A DNA stretch of 64,000 bases. It comes from Prosthecodimorpha hirschii. GTDB lineage: Bacteria; Pseudomonadota; Alphaproteobacteria; Rhizobiales; Ancalomicrobiaceae. A program made the position numbers and the translations under genes. The stretch covers positions 2,097,387 to 2,161,386 of the forward strand of contig NZ_LJYW01000001.1 in the NCBI RefSeq assembly GCF_001305515.1. The letters run 5' to 3'. This document shows, piece by piece, positions 28,615 to 37,315 of the stretch. A model generated the notes under the pieces. The model made no database searches. It saw only the letters and a program-made list of their open reading frames with translations, and was not told where the DNA came from. The stretch's first letter is position 1; every line of letters starts with the position of its first letter.

Positions 28615-29286
28615 CTATTGCAGCTGGAACGGCATGCGGATCTGCGCGATCTTGCCGGTCGCGGTGTCCTTGACCTCGGCCAGCAGCAGATAGCCGCCCG
28701 GCTTCAGGCCCTTCGGCACATAGGCGAAATGCAGCATGAACTCGCGATTCGGGTTGCGGCTCTTCAGCTGCAGCGATCCGGCGCGCGGCGCGATCGCCTC
28801 GCTGCCGTCCGGATTGGCGACCGCGATCCGGATCTCGAACGCGATCTTGTACCAGTCGCCCTCGCGGACATGGCCGAAGCCGAAGGGTTCGGCATAGATG
28901 CGCAGGGCCTCGCCGGCCTTGAAGCCGGTCCCGGGACGCGGATCGTAGACCCCGAAGCCTTTCGGATCGCCCTCGACGAACAGGAGCTTGCGCAGTTCCA
29001 GCGGCGCCGCCGTCCAGAGCGTGTCGGCGGCGCGCGCCAGGGCGTCGAAGGCCTCGCGGTTGCGGCCCTCGGCGGCGAGCTTTTCGGCCTCCGCCGCCGC
29101 ATCGGCGATCGGCCCGGCGCGGACCGGGACCGTGCCGGCGGACAGGAAACCGGCCCCAAGGCATGCGGCGGCCAGCAGCAGGACGGCACCGGACACGCGC
29201 CCCCGCCCCTGCCGCCCCGCAAGCCGGCAGGGCGGACGGACGGCCCCTGTCGCGGGCCGGTCGGTCGGGGCAGGATCGAGACGCAT
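28615..29286 (-). CDS. Conserved secreted or membrane-anchored protein of unknown function
   Basis: I do not recognise the family. The 223-residue product starts at 29286 with a basic segment, followed by one hydrophobic stretch ([20 protein letters not shown], about residues 32-51). This could be a long signal peptide or an anchor. A short Ala/Glu-rich helical part ([20 protein letters not shown]) follows. The rest looks beta-rich: [51 protein letters not shown]. The gene is divergent from the alkyladenine glycosylase, only 73 bp away. Confidence 0.65.
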   Translation of the reverse strand: MRLDPAPTDRPATGAVRPPCRLAGRQGRGRVSGAVLLLAAACLGAGFLSAGTVPVRAGPIADAAAEAEKLAAEGRNREAFDALARAADTLWTAAPLELRKLLFVEGDPKGFGVYDPRPGTGFKAGEALRIYAEPFGFGHVREGDWYKIAFEIRIAVANPDGSEAIAPRAGSLQLKSRNPNREFMLHFAYVPKGLKPGGYLLLAEVKDTATGKIAQIRMPFQLQ

Positions 29287-29359
29287 GATTCGAGGCTCCG
29301 CCTGTCGGGTGGCGGAGCATAGTCCGAGGCCGGCGCGAACGCCACGCAGGGTCAGAGCC

Positions 29360-29920
29360 ATGGAGTGGCGCAGCTTCTTCGAGCGCGACGCGGCGACGGT
29401 GGCGCGCGATCTGATCGGTGCGCGCCTGACCTTCGCCGGCGCCGGGGGCCGCATCGTCGAGACAGAAGCCTATGAACGCACCGACCCGGCCTCGCACAGC
29501 TTCATGGGCCCGACCGCGCGCAACGCCGTGATGTTCGGCCCGCCGGGACGGGTCTATGTCTACCGGTCCTACGGCATCCACTGGTGCCTGAACCTGGTCA
29601 CCGGCGCGGACGGCCACGGCGCGGCGGTGCTGATCCGGGCGCTCGAGCCGCTCGACGGGCTCGACGCCATGGCGGCCCGGCGCGGCCTCGACGATCCGCG
29701 CCTGCTGGCCTCCGGCCCGGGCCGGCTGTGCCAGGCGCTCGGCATCACGATCGCCGAGAACGGGCTCGACGTTGCCGAGCCCCCGTTCGGGCTGGCGCCG
29801 TCCGACGAGACCGTGCCGATCCGGACCGGGCCGCGCATCGGCATCAGCCGGGCGATCGAACGGCCCTGGCGCTTCGGCCTGGACGGCTCGCGCTATCTCA
29901 GCCGGCCGTTCCGATCGTGA
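29360..29920 (+). CDS. DNA-3-methyladenine glycosylase (AAG/MPG family)
   Basis: The 186-residue protein matches the alkyladenine glycosylase family: [39 protein letters not shown] (catalytic Glu), [19 protein letters not shown] (damage-recognition Tyr) and a C-terminal [11 protein letters not shown]. It removes alkylated purines during base excision repair. The ATG at 29360 gives [10 protein letters not shown], typical of the family. The length is close to the roughly 180-200 expected. Confidence 0.93.
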   Translation: MEWRSFFERDAATVARDLIGARLTFAGAGGRIVETEAYERTDPASHSFMGPTARNAVMFGPPGRVYVYRSYGIHWCLNLVTGADGHGAAVLIRALEPLDGLDAMAARRGLDDPRLLASGPGRLCQALGITIAENGLDVAEPPFGLAPSDETVPIRTGPRIGISRAIERPWRFGLDGSRYLSRPFRS

Positions 29921-30005
29921 GACCCAGGCAGTCTTCGGCCTTCGCCGCCGGACGACCATGGCGCGCGGAGGTTCCGGCCGAGCCGAGGCCGACAGGCGCG
30001 CGCGA

Positions 30006-30365
30006 TCATGCCGACTTCGGCGGCCAGTGCACGGCGAGCCACACGGTCGGCCGTGCCGGATCGGTCCACAATACCCAGTGGCGGCGCCGCGCCGGAATGA
30101 ACGCGTGGTCGCCCGGCCTCAAGATGCGGTCGGCCTCGCCGTCCAGGCGGAGCGACGCCGAACCGGCCAGGAGCAGGACCCATTCGTCATGGTCCTGATC
30201 CCAGGGCGCCTCCGCCGGGGTCGCCTGCCCGGTCGAGACGATCCGCTCGATGCGCATGCCGTCCCGGGCGAGGATCTCGCTGAAGATCTCGTCGGCGAGC
30301 GGCCGGTCCGGGCAACCGTCGAGGAGGTTGGCGTCGAGCAGGTTGGCATCGAGGAGATTGGTCAT
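30006..30365 (-). CDS. Small cupin-domain protein
   Basis: The 119-residue product has a cupin barrel: DHDEWVLLLAGSASLRLDG and LRPGDHAFIPARRRHWVLWT correspond to cupin motifs 1 and 2, though motif 1 lacks the usual His pair. The N terminus is odd, with a five-residue unit (NLLDA) repeated as NLLDANLLDANLLDG and matched by a 15-bp DNA repeat at about 30321-30360. An in-frame start at 30476 would add about 37 residues. The function is unknown, and such proteins are often annotated as cupins tied to phosphoribosylaminoimidazole carboxylase-like families. Confidence 0.75.
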   Translation of the reverse strand: MTNLLDANLLDANLLDGCPDRPLADEIFSEILARDGMRIERIVSTGQATPAEAPWDQDHDEWVLLLAGSASLRLDGEADRILRPGDHAFIPARRRHWVLWTDPARPTVWLAVHWPPKSA

Positions 30366-30609
30366 GGCGCCATGGTGGCACGAGCGGATGTCCTCGGCCC
30401 AGCCGGTTCCCGGCCGCCGCACCGTGTCGATCAGGATGGCGGGTCGACGACCGGGGCCGACGCCCGGGGTCGACAACCGGGGGCCGGCATCTGCGGCGGC
30501 CGGGGCCCGACATCGTCATCCCCCGGATTGACGCCCCCGACCGGCATCGTCACCGTGCCGTTCGTCCGACGGGCGGAACGCCTCCGCCTGCCAGAACCGC
30601 GAGACCCGC

Positions 30610-31674
30610 ATGCGCCCGACCCGCTGGTTCCTCCTTCTCATTCTGATCGCCGCAGGCGTCGGCGCCGGCTGGGCCTGGTGGCAGCAGCCGCTGGCGGTGG
30701 AGACCGTCGCGGTCCGGCGCGGCTCGGCGGCCGAGGTGGTCTATGCGACCGGGGTGGTCGAGCCGGCGCGCTGGGCCAAGGTGCAGCCGGTGGTGCGCGG
30801 GCGCATCGTCGATCTGTGCCGCAAATGCGAGGGCGAGACGGTCCGGCTCGGCGAACCGATCGGACGGCTCGACGACGGCGTCGCCAAGGCCTCGCTCAAG
30901 GAACTGCAGGCGCGCGAGGCCTTCGCCAAGGGCGAACTCGACCGGACCGTGGAACTGCTCTCCCGCCGCGTGGTCAGCCAGCAGGCCTATGACCGGGCGG
31001 TCAGCGAATTGTCGCAGATCCAGGCCGCGATCGCGGCGCAGACCGCGCGGCTCGACGACTATGTCCTGCGCGCGCCCATGGACGGCACCATCCTGCGCCG
31101 CGACGGCGAGATCGGCGAGGTCGCCGACACCGCGACGGTGCTGTTCTGGATCGGCATGCCGCGGCCGTTGGAGGTGCTGGCCGAGGTCAACGAGGAGGAC
31201 ATTCCGCGCATCGAGGCCGGCCAGGAGGTGCTGCTGCGCTCCGACGCCTTTCCGGACCGGCGCCTGGAGGGCTCGGTCTCGCGCATCACGCCGAAGGGCG
31301 ATCCGGTCGCCAAGACCTACCGGGTGCGCATCCAGCTGCCGGACGAGACGCCCCTGATGATCGGCATGACGGTCGACATCAATGTCGTCATCCGCCGCAA
31401 GGCCGGCACGCTGATCCTGCCGCGCACGGCGCTCGACGGCGACCGGCTCTGGCGCATCGGGGCGGACGGCCGGGCGGTGGCGATCCGGCCGCGGCTCGGC
31501 ATCCGCAGCGCGACGGAGGTCGAAATCCTGTCGGATCTCGCCGAGGGCGACCGCGTCATCGCCCCGGTGCCGGCCGGTTTCGAAGCCGGGCGGCGGGTGC
31601 GGGCGGTCCCGGTTTCCGGAGCCGCGGCGGGCGGGCCGGCCGCGACCGGGGCAAGGCCGGGGGCGGCGCCGTGA
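30610..31674 (+). CDS. HlyD/MacA-type periplasmic adaptor of an ABC exporter
   Basis: The 354-residue protein has one N-terminal membrane anchor (WFLLLILIAAGVGAGWAWW). The lipoyl-like domain VVRGRIVDLCRKCEGETVRL, a helical hairpin (about residues 95-150) and the beta-barrel domain (YVLRAPMDGTILRRDGEIGE onward) follow. It would bridge the inner-membrane ABC exporter and an outer-membrane channel. Its stop overlaps the permease start by 4 bases (GTGA), so translation is coupled. The gene order adaptor-permease-ATPase is that of DevBCA systems. Confidence 0.9.
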   Translation: MRPTRWFLLLILIAAGVGAGWAWWQQPLAVETVAVRRGSAAEVVYATGVVEPARWAKVQPVVRGRIVDLCRKCEGETVRLGEPIGRLDDGVAKASLKELQAREAFAKGELDRTVELLSRRVVSQQAYDRAVSELSQIQAAIAAQTARLDDYVLRAPMDGTILRRDGEIGEVADTATVLFWIGMPRPLEVLAEVNEEDIPRIEAGQEVLLRSDAFPDRRLEGSVSRITPKGDPVAKTYRVRIQLPDETPLMIGMTVDINVVIRRKAGTLILPRTALDGDRLWRIGADGRAVAIRPRLGIRSATEVEILSDLAEGDRVIAPVPAGFEAGRRVRAVPVSGAAAGGPAATGARPGAAP

Positions 31675-32915
31675 TCCGGCTCCTGTTCGACATCGCCTAT
31701 ACGCATATCGCCGGCCGGCTGCGGCAGACGGTGGTGTCGATCGTCGGCGTGATGCTCGGCGTCGGCTTCTCGATCGCCATGGCGGCGCTGATGCAGGGCT
31801 CGCAGGACGATTTCGTCACCCAGCTGATCGATGCGCTGCCGCATGTCTCGGTCAGCGACGAGACCCGCCAGCCGCCGCGCCAGCCGGCGCTCGACCGCTT
31901 CGACGCCGTCGAGATGTTCGGCCTGAAGCCCGACGACGACCGGCGCGGCATCCGCAACCCGACCGAGGTGCTGGCCCTGCTGAAGGCCCTCGTGCCGGGC
32001 CGGATCGCCCCGGCCCTGACCGGCCAGGCGGTCGCCCGCTACGGCGGCGGCGATGTCGGGCTGGCGGTCGCCGGCATCGAGCCGGCGGCGGAGAAGCGCG
32101 TCTCGCGCATCGCCAAGGACATGCGCGAGGGCTCGCTCGATACGCTCGCGGCCGATCCGAACGGCATCGTCATCGGCGACGGCGTGGCGCGCAAGCTCGG
32201 CGCCGGGCTCGGCGACCAGATCACGGTCTCGACCAGCCGGGGCATCCTGAAGCGCCTGAAGATCGTCGGCCTGTTCCATACCGGCGTCACCACCCAGGAC
32301 GACGGCACCGGCTATGTCGGCCTGAAGGCGGCGCAGATCCTGTTCGAGCGGCCGAACGCCATCAACCAGATCAAGATCCGCCTCGACGAGGTCGGCCAGG
32401 CCCGCGCGGTCGCGGCCCGGATCGAGCGCGAGATCGGCTACAAGTCGCTGTCCTGGGAGGAAGCCAACCAGAGCCTCCTGGAAGCCTTCAAGATCCGCAA
32501 CATCATCATGTTCACGGTGGTCGGCGCGATCCTGCTGGTCGCCGGCTTCGGCATCTACAACATCGTCTCGACCATCGTGCACGAAAAGGCGCGCGACATC
32601 GCCATCCTGAAGTCGCTCGGCTTTGCGGAAGCCGACATGCGGCACATCTTCCTGATCGAGGGGCTGATGATCGGCGTGCTCGGCTCGGCCGCCGGCTGGG
32701 CGCTCGGCTTCGGCCTGACCGAACTGCTCGGCTCGATCCGCTTCGAGCTCAAGGGCGGCCTGACCGAGGTGACCCACCTGCCGGTCGCCCGCGATCCGCT
32801 GCACTATCTGATCGCCGCCGTCTTCGCGCTCGGCTCGGCCGGCGTCGCCGGCTTCCTGCCCGCCCGCAAGGCCGCCAAGGTCAAGCCGGTCGACATCATC
32901 CGGGGGGCGACGTGA
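31671..32915 (+). CDS. FtsX/MacB-type ABC exporter permease
   Basis: The 414-residue protein has an N-terminal membrane helix (VSIVGVMLGVGFSIAMAAL) and a large periplasmic domain (about residues 45-270). Three C-terminal helices follow: NIIMFTVVGAILLVAGFGIY, a segment around IEGLMIGVLGSAAGWALGFG, and LIAAVFALGSAGVAGFLPAR. This is the mechanotransmission permease layout shared by MacB, LolC/E and DevC. It begins with GTG at 31671 and its end overlaps the ATPase start by 4 bases. The substrate is unknown. Confidence 0.9.
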   Translation: MIRLLFDIAYTHIAGRLRQTVVSIVGVMLGVGFSIAMAALMQGSQDDFVTQLIDALPHVSVSDETRQPPRQPALDRFDAVEMFGLKPDDDRRGIRNPTEVLALLKALVPGRIAPALTGQAVARYGGGDVGLAVAGIEPAAEKRVSRIAKDMREGSLDTLAADPNGIVIGDGVARKLGAGLGDQITVSTSRGILKRLKIVGLFHTGVTTQDDGTGYVGLKAAQILFERPNAINQIKIRLDEVGQARAVAARIEREIGYKSLSWEEANQSLLEAFKIRNIIMFTVVGAILLVAGFGIYNIVSTIVHEKARDIAILKSLGFAEADMRHIFLIEGLMIGVLGSAAGWALGFGLTELLGSIRFELKGGLTEVTHLPVARDPLHYLIAAVFALGSAGVAGFLPARKAAKVKPVDIIRGAT

Positions 32916-33694
32916 CCGCGCCCGGCCCGGCCCCGGACGCCGCCGCGATCCCGCTGATCGAGGCGCGCGGCGTGACCCGCATCCTGTCGGGCGCGGTCGA
33001 GACGACGCTGGTCAGCGACGTCAGCCTGTCGATCGGCGCCGGCGAATTCGTCGCCGTGACCGGCCCGTCCGGGTCGGGCAAGTCGTCGCTGCTCTATCTC
33101 CTCGGCCTCCTCGACCTGCCGACCGCGGGCGAGGTCCTGATCCGCGGCCGGCCGACCCACGCCATGGACGAAGCCGAGCGCGCCGCGACCCGGCTGGCGA
33201 CGCTCGGCTTCGTCTTCCAGTTTCATTTCCTGCTGCCGGAATTCAGCGCGCTCGGCAATGTCATGATCCCGATGCGCAAGCTCGGACGGCTCGACGCCCG
33301 GGCGATGCGCGAGCGTGCCGCCCTGCTGCTCGAACAGCTCGGCCTCGGCGGCCATCTCGACAAGCTGCCCGAACAGCTCTCCGGCGGGCAGCGCCAGCGC
33401 GTCGCCATGGCGCGCGCGCTCGCCAACGATCCGCCGGTGATCCTCGCCGACGAGCCGACCGGCAGCCTGGACACGCGCTCGTCGGCCCAGGTGCGCGACA
33501 TTCTCGCACGGCTGGTCGCCGAGCAGGGCCGGACCGTGGTGGCGGTGACCCACGACCTGACCTTCGCGGAGGCCATGCGCCGGCGCATCCACCTGGTCGA
33601 CGGCCGGATCGTCTCCGACGAATTCAGCCCGGCGGCGGCCGGCCCTCAGGCCGGCCTCAATCAGGTGGCCCAAACTCAGGCGGCGACGTCGTAG
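32912..33694 (+). CDS. ABC exporter ATPase (LolD/MacB/DevA type)
   Basis: The 260-residue ATPase has Walker A GPSGSGKSSLLYLLG, Q-loop FVFQFHFLLPEFSALGNV, signature LSGGQRQRVAMARAL, Walker B VILADEPTGSLDT and the H-loop VTHD. It powers the permease encoded just upstream. The GTG start overlaps the permease stop. Its last 19 bases overlap the end of the convergent HMA gene. Confidence 0.93.
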   Translation: MTAPGPAPDAAAIPLIEARGVTRILSGAVETTLVSDVSLSIGAGEFVAVTGPSGSGKSSLLYLLGLLDLPTAGEVLIRGRPTHAMDEAERAATRLATLGFVFQFHFLLPEFSALGNVMIPMRKLGRLDARAMRERAALLLEQLGLGGHLDKLPEQLSGGQRQRVAMARALANDPPVILADEPTGSLDTRSSAQVRDILARLVAEQGRTVVAVTHDLTFAEAMRRRIHLVDGRIVSDEFSPAAAGPQAGLNQVAQTQAATS

Positions 33695-33870
33695 CCGGCA
33701 TCCTCGATGGCGGCGACGAAGGTCTCGCGCGGGGTGGCGGAGTCGATCGCGACCTTGCCGCTCGGCAGGTCGATCTCGACGCGGGCGCCTGGATCGGCGC
33801 GGCCGACGGCCTTCTCGACGCTGCGCACGCAGCCCATGCAGGTCATGCCTTCGACTTTGAGGGTGATCAT
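33676..33870 (-). CDS. HMA-domain copper chaperone-like protein
   Basis: This 64-residue protein is a single heavy-metal-associated domain: MITLKVEGMTCMGCVRSVEK, with the metal-binding M-T-C-x-x-C motif (MTCMGC). It matches CopZ-like chaperones that pass Cu(I) to P-type ATPases. GGAG nine bases before the ATG at 33870 supports this start. A MerR/CueR-type promoter lies about 170 bp upstream, which fits copper control. No copper ATPase is visible in the window. Confidence 0.9.
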   Translation of the reverse strand: MITLKVEGMTCMGCVRSVEKAVGRADPGARVEIDLPSGKVAIDSATPRETFVAAIEDAGYDVAA

Positions 33871-34317
33871 GGTCGTGGTCTCCAATGGCTTCGAACGGCC
33901 CGGTCGGGTCCGGTCGGACGGGTCGGTGCGGTCCGTCGCGCCGATCCCGGCCGCCGACCTCGGCAGCGCTGTGCGGGCGGCGGCGCCCCATGCCGGCGGC
34001 ATCGGCCGCGCCCGGCCGTCCGATCCCGACATTCATAGCGGGATATGGACCTTCCCCTCGGGGCAAGGTCAAGGGCGCCGGCGCCCGGTCGATTGCGGAT
34101 GCGGCCACGACCGCGGCGGCGCGCCGACGGCCTCAAGCCCGGGGCGGCAACCGGCTTTCCGGTCAAGCGGATAGAGCGCTTTGCGCAGACCGTCCGGGAT
34201 CGCGCTGCGGACCGTCAGCCGACGGCCGTAGAGAATGGTTTCGAAACCGTGAATCACGCATAGTGGCAGCTGATTCGAGGGGCCGGCCCGCGCCGGTCCG
34301 GGCACTCGAGCGGGTCC
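33871..34317. other. Intergenic region between the HMA and EAL genes
   Basis: This 447-bp gap holds the CueR-type promoter at 34042-34072 and a long leader for the HMA gene. The right half (34080-34317) shows no open frame with recognisable protein features and no RNA gene that I can support. It presumably contains the promoter of the EAL gene. Confidence 0.6.
34042..34072 (-). promoter_or_regulatory. MerR/CueR-type promoter with 19-bp spacer, driving the HMA gene
   Basis: On the minus strand, -35 TTGACC (34072-34067) and -10 CATATC (34047-34042) are separated by 19 bp instead of 17. The spacer and -35 hold the dyad ACCTTGCCCC-GAG-GGGGAAGGT. This is the hallmark of MerR-family metal regulators: an overlong spacer and a CCTT...AAGG palindrome between the hexamers. 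CueR/HmrR-type copper sensing is the best guess, given the HMA gene downstream. Confidence 0.75.
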
Positions 34318-35805
34318 ATGAATCGCTTCGCCGATCTCTTCATCACCACCTGCATCATCGTCGTCGCCATCGCGGCCGCGGTGGTGCTGCGCTTCCAGGC
34401 CGGATTCGGCTGGGAGACCGCGCTGGTCGGCGGGATCTCGATGCTGGCCGTACTGACCATCGTCAACATCCAGGGCAACGGCCGGCGCGACCGCGACCGG
34501 TTGGCCGCCGAGGTCGCCGGGCTGACGCTGCGGCTCGGCGAACTCGGCCAGGACGTTGCGAACCTGCAGCGCCGCGTCGGCGGGCTGGAGCAGAACCAGG
34601 GACGCCGGCAGAACCAGGATGTCGAGGCGGTGGTCGCCGAGGTCGAGGTGATCGGCGCACTGGTCCGGCAGGTGGTGGAATCGGTCGCCGACATGGAGAC
34701 GCGCGTCCTGTCGCACCAGGTGCGGACCGGGGCTGCCGGCAGCCGGCCGGCACCCGCCGCCGCGGCACAGCCCAAGCCCGCGCCGCCGCCCGCACCGGTG
34801 GTCGAGGAGCCGCCGCTCTTGCCGCGGCGCTTCGCCCATCTCGGCGAGGCCGGCTTTCTCGATCTCGTCCGCCGCGCCATCGAGGCCAACCGGATCGACA
34901 TCCACCTGCAGCCGATCGTGACGCTGCCGCAGCGGCGCATCCGCTACTACGAGGCGCTGACGCGGCTGCGCACCGAGGACGGCGATACGATCTACCCGTC
35001 CGACTATATTCCGCTCGCCGAAGCCTCCGGCATCATGCCGATGCTCGACAACCAGATCCTGTTCCGCACCGTGCAGATCCTGCGCCGGCTGGTCACCCGG
35101 ACCAAGGATATCGGGCTCTTCTGCAACATCTCCATGGCGAGCCTCGGCGACACGGCCTTCTTCCGCGAGTTCGTCGCCTTCCTGGAGGCCAACCGCGCGC
35201 TGTCCGACACGCTGGTGTTCGAGTTCACCCAGCGCCAGATCAAATCGATGAACCCGATCGAATACGAGGCCCTGCGCAGCCTGCAGTCGACCGGCTTCCG
35301 CTTCTCGGTCGACCAGGTTTCGGACTTGAGGCCGAGCTTCCAATTGATGGCCGAGCGCGGCTTCAAGTTCGCCAAGATCGGTGCCGAGCGCATCCTCAAC
35401 CGGATGGACGAACTCGGCGCCGACATCCACCCGGCCGATCTTGCCAATTTCTTCGCCCGCTTCGGCATCGACCTGATCGTCGACCGTGTCGAGAGCGAGA
35501 CGCAGGTCGTGGAACTGCTCGATTTCGGCGTGCGCTATGGCCAGGGCTTCGTCTTCTCGCCGCCGCGCCCGGTGCGCAGCGACGTGCTGCAAAGCACGAT
35601 CGATCCGCCCGCCGCCGAACCGGTCCCGACCGTCGCGCCGACCGCCACCATGGCGACGCCCGGCATGACGCCGCCGACGGCACCCCCGCCCTCCAGGATG
35701 GAAGCGCCCGCCCGGATGGAACCGCCCGCGCGCGCGGACAGGCCGAAGCCCGCGGCCGAGCCGCGTCGCAACGCGCTCGGGCGGGCCATCGCTCAAAAGA
35801 CCTGA
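34318..35805 (+). CDS. Membrane-anchored EAL-domain protein, TipF-like
   Basis: The 495-residue protein has two N-terminal membrane helices (residues 8-24 and about 33-50), a coiled-coil region (55-130), a Pro/Ala linker (140-165) and an EAL domain (about 180-420). A disordered Pro-rich tail ends it. The EAL triplet is at 212-214 (YYEALTRLR) and Glu302 is kept. The catalytic DDFG loop is replaced by VDQV (332-334), so the domain probably binds c-di-GMP without cleaving it. The layout matches TipF, a flagellar assembly factor of Caulobacter. The adjacent cheZ/cheY genes also point to motility. Confidence 0.8.
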   Translation: MNRFADLFITTCIIVVAIAAAVVLRFQAGFGWETALVGGISMLAVLTIVNIQGNGRRDRDRLAAEVAGLTLRLGELGQDVANLQRRVGGLEQNQGRRQNQDVEAVVAEVEVIGALVRQVVESVADMETRVLSHQVRTGAAGSRPAPAAAAQPKPAPPPAPVVEEPPLLPRRFAHLGEAGFLDLVRRAIEANRIDIHLQPIVTLPQRRIRYYEALTRLRTEDGDTIYPSDYIPLAEASGIMPMLDNQILFRTVQILRRLVTRTKDIGLFCNISMASLGDTAFFREFVAFLEANRALSDTLVFEFTQRQIKSMNPIEYEALRSLQSTGFRFSVDQVSDLRPSFQLMAERGFKFAKIGAERILNRMDELGADIHPADLANFFARFGIDLIVDRVESETQVVELLDFGVRYGQGFVFSPPRPVRSDVLQSTIDPPAAEPVPTVAPTATMATPGMTPPTAPPPSRMEAPARMEPPARADRPKPAAEPRRNALGRAIAQKT

Positions 35806-35865
35806 GGGGTGGACGCGACCGCGGGTCCGGTGAAGCCGGCGCGCGGTCGTCCCAGTCCGTTCGGA

Positions 35866-36537
35866 TCAGTCGAACAGCTTGTCGATGTCTTCCTGGTCGG
35901 ACATCGAGAAGAAGTCGTCGACATCGGATTGCGAGACGCCCTGGCCCTTCATCTGCGGACCGTTCAGCATCAACTCGCGCATGCGGCGCTCGTCCTCGCT
36001 TTCCTCCACGGCCTCCGCAGGCCCGGTCTCGGCAAGGTTGAGCCGCTGGGCGAGCGATTCGATGCGCTCGTCGATCCAGGACAGCGTCTTGACGACCTTG
36101 CGGATGCGCTGGCCGGTCAGATCCTGGAACGAGCAGGCCTCGAAGATGACGATCATCTTGTCGTCGACGAGGGCCTTGTAGGCGGCCGGGTCCGAGGCAT
36201 CGGCCGCCATGATCGCCTCGGCCGCCGCCATGATCGTTTCCGTCGCATCCTGGGTCGACTCGACCACGGCATCGAGCTCGCGGCCGGCTTCCGGGATGCG
36301 CTCGAAACGGAACTGATCGGGCCGCAGGTCGCGGATTTCCCGCTTCAGGGACGAGATCTGCTCCGCGATGCTGCGGAATTCCGCGTGAAGCATCTTGTCG
36401 GTGGTCGCCACAGCCTCGTCGAGGCTCTGCGCCATCCGCTCGGCCAGATCCATGACGTCGTTGAGTTTGACGTCCTCGCGGTCCTGCTGGAGGAATTCCA
36501 CCACCCGGCCGATCTCGGTCGCCGTCGGCTGCGCCAT
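35866..36537 (-). CDS. cheZ: CheZ-family phosphatase of CheY-P
   Basis: The 223-residue protein is largely helical. The central CheZ signature is ACSFQDLTGQRIRKVVKTL with the catalytic Gln138. The C-terminal tail (DVDDFFSMSDQEDIDKLFD) resembles the CheY-binding amphipathic helix. CheZ speeds dephosphorylation of CheY-P to reset the flagellar motor signal. The start at 36537 (MAQPTATEIG) leaves 70 bp to cheY, so the two form a small operon apart from a main chemotaxis cluster. Confidence 0.92.
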   Translation of the reverse strand: MAQPTATEIGRVVEFLQQDREDVKLNDVMDLAERMAQSLDEAVATTDKMLHAEFRSIAEQISSLKREIRDLRPDQFRFERIPEAGRELDAVVESTQDATETIMAAAEAIMAADASDPAAYKALVDDKMIVIFEACSFQDLTGQRIRKVVKTLSWIDERIESLAQRLNLAETGPAEAVEESEDERRMRELMLNGPQMKGQGVSQSDVDDFFSMSDQEDIDKLFD

Positions 36538-36607
36538 GTGCAAGTCCCCTTCCACGGCCGGATGCCGAATGGCCCGGCCGGCCGTGATGCTTCCGGAAGT
36601 CGCCAAA

Positions 36608-36991
36608 TCAGTCGTTGAAGACCGCTTCGATCTTGCCCTTCAACGTCTGCGCGTTGAACGGCTTCACGATATAGTTGTTCACGCCGGCCTTCTTGGCGGC
36701 GATCACGTTCTCGGTCTTGGACTCGGCGGTCACCATGATGAACGGAGTCTTGGCCAGCGACGTGTCGGCCCGAACATGCTTGAGCAGCTCGTAACCGGTC
36801 ATCGGCTCCATGTTCCAGTCGGAGATGACCAGACCATAGCGCCGATCCTTCATCTTGGCGAAAGCCTCGGTTCCGTCGGAAGCCTCGTCCACATCCTCGA
36901 AACCGAGCTGCTTCAGCAGGTTGCGGATGATGCGGATCATGGTCTTGTAGTCATCGACGACGAGGATCGGCATCGAAAGATCGAGCGCCAT
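36608..36991 (-). CDS. cheY: Chemotaxis response regulator CheY
   Basis: This 127-residue single receiver domain has the acidic pair D13-D14 (LVVDDYKTM), the phosphorylated Asp58 in LVISDWNMEPMTGYELL, the Thr in MVTAESK and the Lys in YIVKPFNAQTL. There is no output domain, so it signals by binding the flagellar switch. Its partner phosphatase cheZ follows directly. The interval upstream (36992-37315) contains the AT-rich CGAAAATT repeats at about 37112 and 37134, a likely promoter region shared with the divergent MaoC gene. Confidence 0.94.
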   Translation of the reverse strand: MALDLSMPILVVDDYKTMIRIIRNLLKQLGFEDVDEASDGTEAFAKMKDRRYGLVISDWNMEPMTGYELLKHVRADTSLAKTPFIMVTAESKTENVIAAKKAGVNNYIVKPFNAQTLKGKIEAVFND

Positions 36992-37315
36992 CTGTTAAAC
37001 TCCACTCCTCGGCGGCCCAGTCCCCTCCGGGCGGTGCCGTAACACTTCGGTTCCGGTTGGTGAGCCCTCATGTGCCCCCGCCCGCTTCCCGACCGTCACA
37101 TTAGCCAGACCTTCGAAAATTTCCGTTAATGCCGAAAATTCGCTTTGAATGAGACCGCGACCGCACGTCACCGGGACGAGACCATGTGGTGACTTGCCAA
37201 GCGCGGCGCCCGGCGCCAAGGTCCGCCCGCATCGATGCCGGCGGGGTCCGGCAGGCGCCGTTGCCCGGCCGAGCCGGCGCCGGCGTGCGACAATCGCCTG
37301 CAGCGAGGCCGCTCC
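36992..37315. other. Divergent intergenic region between cheY and the MaoC gene
   Basis: This 324-bp gap has an AT-rich centre (about 37098-37150) with two CGAAAATT motifs some 20 bp apart and a CGTTAATGCC stretch. It probably carries both promoters. No open frame with protein-like features was found. Confidence 0.55.

Noticed and set aside
34030-34032. Leaderless start for the HMA gene right at the predicted transcription start
   Set aside because: The sequence between 34032 and 33870 does not look like protein, and the ATG at 33870 has a good ribosome-binding site and the family N terminus.
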